From positions 930,001-994,000 of the forward strand of contig JAYXKI010000002.1 of assembly GCA_037892935.1 (NCBI GenBank): a DNA stretch of 64,000 nucleotides. Reading direction: 5' to 3'. The notes under the pieces are model-generated. The model worked only from the letters and a program-made list of their open reading frames with translations, searched no databases and had not been told where the DNA came from. The position numbers and the translations under genes were made by a program. This DNA comes from Phlebopus portentosus (lineage: Eukaryota > Basidiomycota > Agaricomycetes > Boletales > Boletinellaceae). This document shows, one piece after another, positions 56,815 to 64,000 of this stretch (positions are counted from its first letter, which is position 1; each line of letters starts with the position of its first letter).

Positions 56815-58437
56815 CTAATCATCGTCCATAAGCTCAGCGAGTTCTGCTTCTTCCTCTGCGGTAAGTTGGCTTGCAGATGCTGGCTTTTCTTCCTGTTTCG
56901 GTACTGGCTTCGGTGGTTCTTTAGGCGGTGAAATCAAGTCTAGAAAAGTGTTAAAGGTGGCAGATTGGAAGTTTCTAATAAATAGGTACATACCTGCAAG
57001 TTTCCATCTACGGATTGTTTGATCAAGACTAGCGCTTACAATCCACGGCTCGACGCTCAGCTTGCCATCTTCGGTAGTCCTTCGACGGAACCAAAGGCGG
57101 AGAGAAACAATATCAAACCAGTGAGCATCCGTCGTGCTCAGGAGCTCAGGGGATGAAGGCTCATTGATATCGTACAGTCGAATCGCGTCACTGGCACCAG
57201 TCAACAAGAGTGACTCTCCGAGATCGGTCAAGGAGAGAGGAAGAAGAGCTTTTACAGCGGTCGGATGGGATATTGGAGGGACTGGCTTGGATGGAGTTTG
57301 TTGTACTGTTCCGGAAGGCGGCCGCTGGGTGAGAAGGACGGTATCATCGGATGAGGCTTGGAGCATTCAGCAGATTACAGTTCAGAAGTGCTTCTCTTCA
57401 TATTTGGTGTGACAAAGCGTACCTGTCCATAATTGACCTTGTCCGAACCACATATCATTAATACCCGTCCGATGTGCGATCAATTCTTCTTTTTGCGTTG
57501 CCCGACAATTCGGAGAATCTCCATACGATCGTTCTATTTCCCACACCTTAATGATGCCCATCGTGTCAGCAGTATACAGCGTCGTTGCAGTTGGTGATTG
57601 GAGGTCGGCAGTGATACATTGTACCGGCCGTGAATGAGCAGAGACAAGGCCGATATTCTTTAATGATCTTTGGCTCCGCGGATTACTCAGATCCCTGCAT
57701 TTTTGTTGCGTTATTACCATTCAGACAGGTTCATTGAATCCAGGAACCCTGAAAGGACACGCACCAGAATCGCACAACTTTATCTGAACCGCTTGTGATC
57801 AGCATCTTGAGTTCTGGAATGGAGACGATGCATTTGACAAAATCGGAATGGGCTTCTGTTGAGGATACGATTGATTTATTCTGTGTTATTCGCGTTGAGT
57901 AGCGTTTTAATTGAATTGGACGCGTGAATGAAACCTTCGTGTTCCAGATCTTAACGGTCTGAGCAGAAATCCGTTTTAGCGAAACACATCGAAACACATA
58001 AGCTTTACCTACCTTATCCCATGAGCCTGATAATAGGAGCAACTCTGTATTATCTGGATTACTTGACTCAAGATCTAATAAAGCGATGCTGGCTACAGGA
58101 GCAGTATGCCCTTTGTATACTTGCAGGGTTGAGGCCGACTATTTTTCTGGATAGGTCAGACAGAAACGATCAAGTTTAAACAAAAATGACCTCAAGATCA
58201 ATTCTTCGTATGGTTGCATCGCTTTGTCCAATCCAAATCTCCTTGCCTCTGATAATGACGTCTAACGGTTTTGCTGGAAGATCGAGTGGTTCTCCCAGGT
58301 GCTTTGTTCGTTCGGCTTTCCGTTTCCGTGCCTTGTGATCTGATTTAGTCGCGCATTCCTTAGTGAAACGGGGAACACACTTCAGCTTCTGCGAGACTTG
58401 TTTCTGTTCTAAAGAAATGTCCGTTATCCGTGTTCAT
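56815..58437 (-). CDS. WD40-repeat protein
   Basis: Start ATG at complement 58435-58437 (MNTDNGHFFRTETSLAEA), stop TAG at 56815-56817, with introns near 58340-58395, 58140-58190, 57970-58015, 57720-57765, 57360-57420 and 56940-56995. The exons give five to six WD-type blades: ASIALLDLESSNPDNTEL with LLLLSGSWDK, then TVKIWNTK, AHSDFVKCIVSIPELKML with SGSDKVVRFW, LYTADTMGIIKVWEIE, and SASLDQTIRRWKLA at the end. It is a beta-propeller scaffold, but the partner is unknown. The short acidic tail ends ELAELMDDD. The start codon is 103 bp from that of the gene on the opposite strand, so they share a promoter. Confidence 0.8.
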
Positions 58438-58540
58438 CGTGGTTCAAGATGAAGACGTCAACTCGCACGTGAGCGCATTCAGGCGTTTTAGGGACTTTTT
58501 GTTTGCTCTGTCTCGCCTCTCATCTCGAACCCAAGCGAAC

Positions 58541-59403
58541 ATGAACAAAAGACTCGCCTCATTTGCTGGACCCTCTACACCCTCGGCCTCACCCGTCCAA
58601 GTCCGGCAGCAGCCAAGTTCACCCCAATCCCCATCGCGTACGACGGAGAGCACGTATCACCGCAAGGTTCGAGCCCTGCTGCAGGACATACGTACAATTA
58701 CACGCATTTGGGATGACCTGGTGAAGCATGATGGCCTTAAGGCAGCTACATTGCTGACCGACACGCGGACAGATCTAGAGTGAGTGGTACTTGCGTGTTC
58801 TGAAGTGAACGTGTCCGAACCGCTTAGGTATTAGCAACACCTTGCGGATGCTCTCGGGTGACGCTCAACCATGTTCACGTCTCGTAACACCAAGACTTGC
58901 AATTATGGAGAAGTGCATAGGTGATCTGGATACCGTAATACTGAAGCTGGTTTGTTTCTGAATTCAAGTCTGAGCTAACATGCTGAGCTCCTCGTTCTTG
59001 TAGAAAAGGCAGTTCTTGAAGTTGAGTGCCGTCATGGACAGCCTTGAGTCGCTTGTATCTGAAGCGCACAAAGCGAAAGGCTGGGAATGGGTTGAGACTG
59101 AACCGCTTTGGTGTACCTGGACGCTGGAGAGATTCGGTATGCTGATAGCAACCTTTCGACATTCTATCGTACTTACACGACATTCAAGCGACTAAAATGC
59201 CCGATTTGCTACCACCTTATCATCGTTCCCTGCAATTACAGACAGAACTGGTCGACTCGCTACGGAGCCATTCCATTGCCTTCGAAGAGTCGAGGGGAAT
59301 ACTTGCGAAATGGGTCTCTCAACCTTTTCTTGAAGCAGACGATTGGGTTGAAGAATGGGAAGACTTATGCGCGATTGAAGTGGATAAATGGCACAGGAAA
59401 TGA
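58541..59403 (+). CDS. Conserved-looking hypothetical helical protein
   Basis: Start ATG at 58541 (MNKRLASFAGPSTPSASPVQ), stop TGA at 59401-59403. Exons continue with short introns near 58784-58828, 58950-59003 and 59145-59190. After a Ser/Pro-rich N-terminus the protein is largely helical: KVRALLQDIRTITRIWDDLV, LKAATLLTDTRTDLENTLRM, FLKLSAVMDSLESLVSEAHK and ELVDSLRSHSIAFEESRGIL, ending WVEEWEDLCAIEVDKWHRK. Spacing of Leu and Ile suggests a coiled-coil or helical-bundle subunit of some complex. I do not recognise the family. It converges on SYF1, with 61 bp between stop codons. Confidence 0.6.
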
Positions 59404-59464
59404 TGCATCGCATATCAGTAAGACAAGGTTGCAACAGCGAGGATAAGATATAAAAATAGGAAAC

Positions 59465-62400
59465 CTAGAGGTCCTCGTCATCAGATATTCGAATCTCGTC
59501 TTCGTTTTGCTGCTGCTGTTCAGCCTGCCCTTCGCCAAAAGAACTATCCGCTGGTGGAGCAGATGCCGTGGCAGCGACGAAAGTCGTCCCTTTCCCTGCA
59601 CTCGCCTGTTTCTCCGCCTGCGCCATCGGATCAGCCGCCTCTTCTGCTTCAATGACCAGATCCTTCTGTCCCTTGCGCGCCGTTAACGCTTGAGCGGCAA
59701 GGAAGGAAGCCTCAGTATTGAACTGAGCCTGCACGCTACGTTTGATACGTAGCATCTCACGGAACGTATCCTCGGAGCCAGTATCAATCTCAAAGTTGTA
59801 CCATTCTTTCCAGAATTCTGGGACGATTCGTGGATCGCAAAATTGTGATGCGTGGGCATAGATCGCTCGTGCCCGGTCGATTTCGCCGAGTTTGCGTTCA
59901 AGCTGCGCAAAGCGCATGCACATCTGCGCTGTCTGCTTATTCGGTAACACCTCAATAGCTCTTTCGTAGATCGGACGGGTAGCTGGAAGACCGAAATTGG
60001 CAGAGGCCTTGGCAATGTAGATCGAGAACATCTATGTGCAATGTGTAAGATGTCGTTGATCGAGGAATAAGGAATACAAATTACCTCGAATTTGTCCTCG
60101 TCAGTAACAGCTTGTGTAGCCCGTTCGAAAACGTTCATCGCGCGCTTGGCCAGACCATGTTCTTCTTCCAGCTTGGCATACATCAGATACACTGGCTTGC
60201 AAAACTTTGCAGGGCATTGTTCCAAAGCTTGCTCAAACAGGTCTCGAGCACGCTCTATCTTCGAACCGCCCTGCCATCGAAGAATCAGCGCGGCTCAAGT
60301 CTTTAAAAACAGTTTTCACTCACGTAACGTTTGACGAACTTTGACAAGTAAATGTTCCAGATCTCGAATGCAACGGGATATGTAAACAATTCAACACCAC
60401 GCTCGTAGACTTTGAAGCTCTCCTCGAAGTACTTGTTTTCCTCGAGGAAAGCCGCGTAGTTGATGATAATCTGTGCGTTGGCAATTCGCAACTCAAGAAT
60501 CTTGTCGTAAACTGCCTTAGTCGTGTCGACTGTGCCGATCGACTCCTCCAGATCAACATAGAACGACCAAAGCTTCAGAGACTTAAATAAGCGGGCCTGG
60601 ACAGGAAGAGACTAAAATCGCGAGGTCAGTAGGTGGGATATCTAGAAATTAAAGAAGGGAACACACGTGATCATGGTAGTTTATTCTTGGATTCTTGGGA
60701 ATCACTGCGGCACGTTGCATGACACGAATGGCTTCATCATAATTGTCATGCCGCAGTTCCATTTCCGCCCATTCACACCATACCTCAGCGAGGTCTTCAA
60801 CAGTTTTAAAATTGACCTTCGTAGCCTTTTCGAAAATCTTGCGACCACTATCAAGATCCTTCTCCGCCTCACCAGTTGTTCCACCTTCCTCATAAAACTT
60901 GGCGAAATTAATAAAAAGGCGATGGAAATTGGCCGTGGCTTTCTTCGGGTTGATAGTTGAGAGCGCATTAGTGTATGTCTCTGCGACCTTGACGACCAAT
61001 AAGTCAATAGCCGAATTTATAGAACTCTTCGGAGATCATAACCAACCTTTTCATCGTCATTACCCCATAATGCCACTCGCTTCTCCCATTCTTGTACGTC
61101 ATTGGAATTTCGCCTGAGTAGGACGTCGTTGACAAGGAATGGTCTACGATCCATGAGCTGCTCAAGTTCCGCCATACGTTCATCCATTTCTTTCTCCATC
61201 TCAGTCTTGTCATCTTCATCTTCATCCTCATCCGGATTGTCGACCGCAGCCACAAGCGCGTTGATGACCGACTCAGAGAATTCGACGTACGCATCAAAGA
61301 TCTGAGTAAAGTCACGAAGAGTCAATGACGCGGAAATACCAGCCTCAAATGTGCTTTTTGCGCGATCGAATTCGCCCCGTTTAATCCAGTAAGTCGCGAG
61401 ACCCGTCCAAAGGCGCCCGGCTTGGTCTTTGTACACTTCAAGACCGTCAGTGCGAATGATTCGTTCCACATCGAGTTTTCGGAGATTCACCGGGTCCTCA
61501 TCCTCGTCGTAAGGACGCAGAGGTTTGCCGTCTTTGTCAACCGGAACGGGGGGTCCAGCAAATCGAATCAGGGGTCCATTGAGTGATGCCGCTTCTTGCT
61601 TTGCCTTCTCGGCTTCAACGGCCTCTGCATCTGCTTTCTCCTTCTCCTGTCGATTTGAGATGGTCTGTTCCACGCTCACACCAACTTCCTCAGGATATTG
61701 TTCAACCACGTCAATCCATTCACTGAGCAACTGATACGGGCTTTTCCCGTCAGGACTTGTGTATTTCCTTTCGCAGCTTCCTAGCTAATGACAGAAGTAG
61801 CTTGGCGGCTTCAAGAGGTCTAGGCGATGGGTTTGACGGTGAGAGGAGAATTGAAACGTATCGCTCAGTTACACTTGGATCGACTGCCAGGTATCGACGG
61901 TACACGGCTGCGCATGTTAATCCGCCTCTCGATTCGGCCCAAAGGAGATATCTGACCCAGACTCGATGGTGCAAGGAAGGAGGAAGGGTTCGTAAAGCAC
62001 GGTCATAAGTATGTCGTGCATGCATATGAGAGAATACCGAAGGACACATAGGATGAGAGAAAATTGAAAGATATAAGAGCCATAGTCGTGGCAGCTACAA
62101 TCAGACAGTGGCAAATGTTAAAAGAAAATCGTTTTGCTAAGGAAAAAAAAAAGGTTGAGACGTACGTTAGGCAGCCACATAAGAGCTCTTTCAAATATCG
62201 CGACAAGCGATTTCCATTCCTCATAGCCCACGGCGCCATCCAATCCTCCCTCCCATTGCTCTAAATCTTCCTTTTCATCTTCGAGAGCCTCCCCCATTTC
62301 TGGGAGCTTTTTCCGACCTCCCGCTCGCTTTTTTTGCACGAATTTACCCAATACATATGACATACGGGTATGAAGGAAAGACTTCCATAGTTTGAAGGAT

Positions 62401-62771
62401 CCAGGAAATTGGACGAGCGCAGATTCATAAAGGTACGTCAACCGTTGGAAGCTGAGGCGCGCTTCCGGAGTCGCAAGGGGACCGAGCAATGAAACGACGC
62501 CCGGCTCCAGGTTCGGGGGAGGAGCGGTTTTTTGCAACGTAGTGCATAAGTCTTTTGTTGCCTGGATTGCGTTCCACCAGTGACGAAAGGAGGTTGGATT
62601 GCGGAGAAGATCTTCTTCTATTGTTATGTCGGCGGTCGACAGAAGTCCGGAATGAGTTACAGGATTCGGTGTAGGATTTGTCAGAGAAACATCGGCTTTC
62701 AGTGTATCCAGAGATGGTCGCAATGGAGCGACGGAAGGCATGGCGGTCACAAGTGAGCTCGAGTCAACCAT
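59465..62771 (-). CDS. SYF1: Pre-mRNA-splicing factor SYF1 (HAT-repeat protein)
   Basis: Start ATG at complement 62769-62771 (MVDSSSLVTAMPSVAPL); the frame extends further upstream only through a TTG. Stop TAG at 59465-59467. The gene is a chain of HAT (half-a-TPR) repeats: LLRNPTSFRHWWNAIQATK, YLYESALVQFPGSFKLWKSF, AVYRRYLAVDPSVTERYVSI, RTDGLEVYKDQAGRLWTGLA, KRGEFDRAKSTFEAGIS, NFAKFYEEGG and RATQAVTDEDKFEV, ending in an acidic tail (RISDDEDL). SYF1 (XAB2 in animals) is a core member of the NineTeen complex, which stabilises the catalytic spliceosome; the animal form also acts in transcription-coupled repair. The size of roughly 850-1,000 residues is normal. Several short introns were placed only approximately. 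The intron near 62030-62160 contains an A10 run. Confidence 0.9.
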
Positions 62772-62896
62772 CGATGGTTGAGGACAGACGTCTGAAGACA
62801 ATATTCATTACATAATCACTTATTCGTCATCCAGACGCGTCGACGTGCCTGAAACGACGAGCAAGTTACCAAGTAACTTCAATCCCGACAGTTACG
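62772..62896. promoter_or_regulatory. Divergent promoter of SYF1 and BET4
   Basis: The start codons of SYF1 (minus) and BET4 (plus) are 125 bp apart, so both promoters must overlap. No specific site recognised. Confidence 0.4.
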
Positions 62897-64000
62897 ATGG
62901 TGAGCGATGTATTTTTTTATTTTATTTTTTTAATGATGACTAACTAACCAGCACGACTGATTAGCATGGTGTCAAGCGTACTCGGTATTCCGCAGAGGAC
63001 CTACAGGCGCGTCGACAGAAGGAGAAATCCAAGCTTGACGCATATCTCAAACTCACCGATGATGTGTTAGCAAGAGTACTGTTTTCAGCCTTCGGTTCAA
63101 TCTCCAGGACTGAATTCATGATCATATGCAGAAGAAAGCTAAAGACTGGAGTCTCGAGTCTCTGAATCTCACGACAAGACTCCTTACTTTGAATCCCGAA
63201 TTATACACAGTCTGGAATTACCGGCGCGACATATTCACGAACGGCGTCTTTGTTGATCCAGAGTGGTAATTGAGAGGTATTTGACCGCGATATTTAATTT
63301 CTGACGAAAGCTGCATCTAAGCTCACTAAACGATATAAATGACGTTCTGAACACCGATCTCGACCTAACCATGGCTTTCTTGCGGCAGCATCCAAAGGTG
63401 TATTGGATTTGGAACCATCGACGTTGGTGCCTTGAACACGTTCCTGAAGGCCCGGAAAGTGACCCCTTGGGATGGAAGAAAGCGATCTGGGCAATGGAAC
63501 TGCGTGCCGTGGAGAAAATGCTTGACGCTGATGCTCGGAACTGTGGGTTACCAATTCAACAGAGAGTCAAGAAGTGTTTGGTGAATCAATACACCCGCAG
63601 TCCACGCATGGAATTACCGTAGATATGTTCTAGCATCGATGCCCGTGAAGAGGCCCGAATCTGCCGAGCTCGCGTATACGAAACACCAGATTGAAGCCAA
63701 CTTCTCGAACTTCAGTGCATGGCATCAACGATCAAAGGTATACACCTTCATGTGGAAACAAGGACTTCTCGACGAGGCAAAGAGCAAAGACGAAGGTAAT
63801 GATATGGTATTGTTATTGTCAACTGATATCAAGTTCATTTGGTAGAGTTTGAACTGGTCAAGCAAGCACTGTATGTTGATCCATACGATCAGAGCTCATG
63901 GCTTTACCATCGATGGCTCGTCGGAGATGGTTAGCAATTCATCTCACGATGCGAATGCACGCTGACAGACTAGGGCCATCCACAGGCAGCGACAAAGCGT
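62897..64000 (+). CDS. BET4: Rab geranylgeranyltransferase alpha subunit BET4 (5' part)
   Basis: The gene begins with an exon that is only the ATG (62897-62899), then an intron to 62964, then HGVKRTRYSAEDLQARRQKE. The MHGVKR start is typical of this family. Prenyltransferase alpha (PPTA) repeats follow: LTLNPELYTVWNYRRDIF, LRQHPKVYWIWNHRRWC, FHAWNYRRYVLASMP, NFSNFSAWHQRSK and DQSSWLYHRWLVGDG, with the conserved W-N-Y/H-R-R core in several. With its beta partner BET2, the subunit attaches two geranylgeranyl groups to the C-terminal Cys of Rab GTPases, which allows membrane binding in vesicle traffic. An intron after ECS near 63267-63315 and one at about 63542-63601 are supported by restored repeats. 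The gene runs beyond the window. Confidence 0.9.

Noticed and set aside
1..64000. tRNA, rRNA, CRISPR or intact transposon
   Set aside because: I looked for tRNA box-B-like sequence, direct-repeat arrays, transposase or reverse-transcriptase motifs and long terminal repeats, and saw none. A covariance-model or repeat-library search would be decisive.

Overview
The window reads as an ordinary, gene-dense stretch of a filamentous basidiomycete nuclear chromosome, most likely an Agaricomycete. Genes on both strands are broken by many short introns of about 50-65 bp, several intron-exon junctions fall inside codons, and a PriA-like secreted cysteine-rich protein and a fungal alpha-arrestin are present. 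No rRNA, tRNA, CRISPR array, virus or intact transposon was recognised.

Layout, left to right. 1-4 kb: 3' end of the FACT subunit SPT16, the scavenger decapping enzyme DcpS, a small basic orphan, and an alpha/beta hydrolase on the minus strand. 4.2-14.5 kb: the RecQ4-like helicase HRQ1, converging on a SCY1-like pseudokinase gene, then an arrestin-like gene. 14.5-19.4 kb: gene-poor. 19.4-28.4 kb: an HSP20-like protein, 3-hydroxyisobutyrate dehydrogenase, an NAD-dependent epimerase-like protein and a cytochrome b561-type membrane protein. 28.7-37.8 kb: the Sec7-type ARF exchange factor GEA/GBF1, proteasome alpha4 and a C78 (ZUP1/Mug105-like) deubiquitinase. 37.8-39.5 kb: no gene seen. 39.5-51.6 kb: a BTB-like protein, a putative zinc-ribbon protein, a LigB/DODA-type dioxygenase, TFIIH subunit TFB3/MAT1, a PKA-type kinase, the Brix-domain factor SSF1/PPAN and holocytochrome c synthase. 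52.4-64 kb: a PriA-like secreted protein, a doubtful ORF pair, nitronate monooxygenase, a WD40 protein, a conserved orphan, the splicing factor SYF1 and the 5' part of BET4.

Most genes are housekeeping: chromatin and transcription (SPT16, TFB3), RNA decay and splicing (DcpS, SYF1), ribosome assembly (SSF1), protein turnover (alpha4, ZUP1-like), membrane traffic (GEA, SCY1-like, BET4, arrestin) and mitochondrial metabolism (HIBADH, heme lyase). There is no operon or gene cluster; the organisation visible is several head-to-head pairs with 100-300 bp shared promoters and several tail-to-tail pairs with very short gaps.

I did not find a convincing undescribed biological system. The points most worth a second look are two apparent one-base frameshifts next to homopolymers (SSF1 at 50.15 kb and heme lyase at 51.17 kb), an 11-bp inverted repeat holding two CACGTG boxes in the proteasome/ZUP1 shared promoter, 9-nt micro-exons and likely GC-AG introns in HRQ1 and DcpS, an ATG-only first exon in BET4, and two convergent genes whose stop codons lie 21 bp apart.
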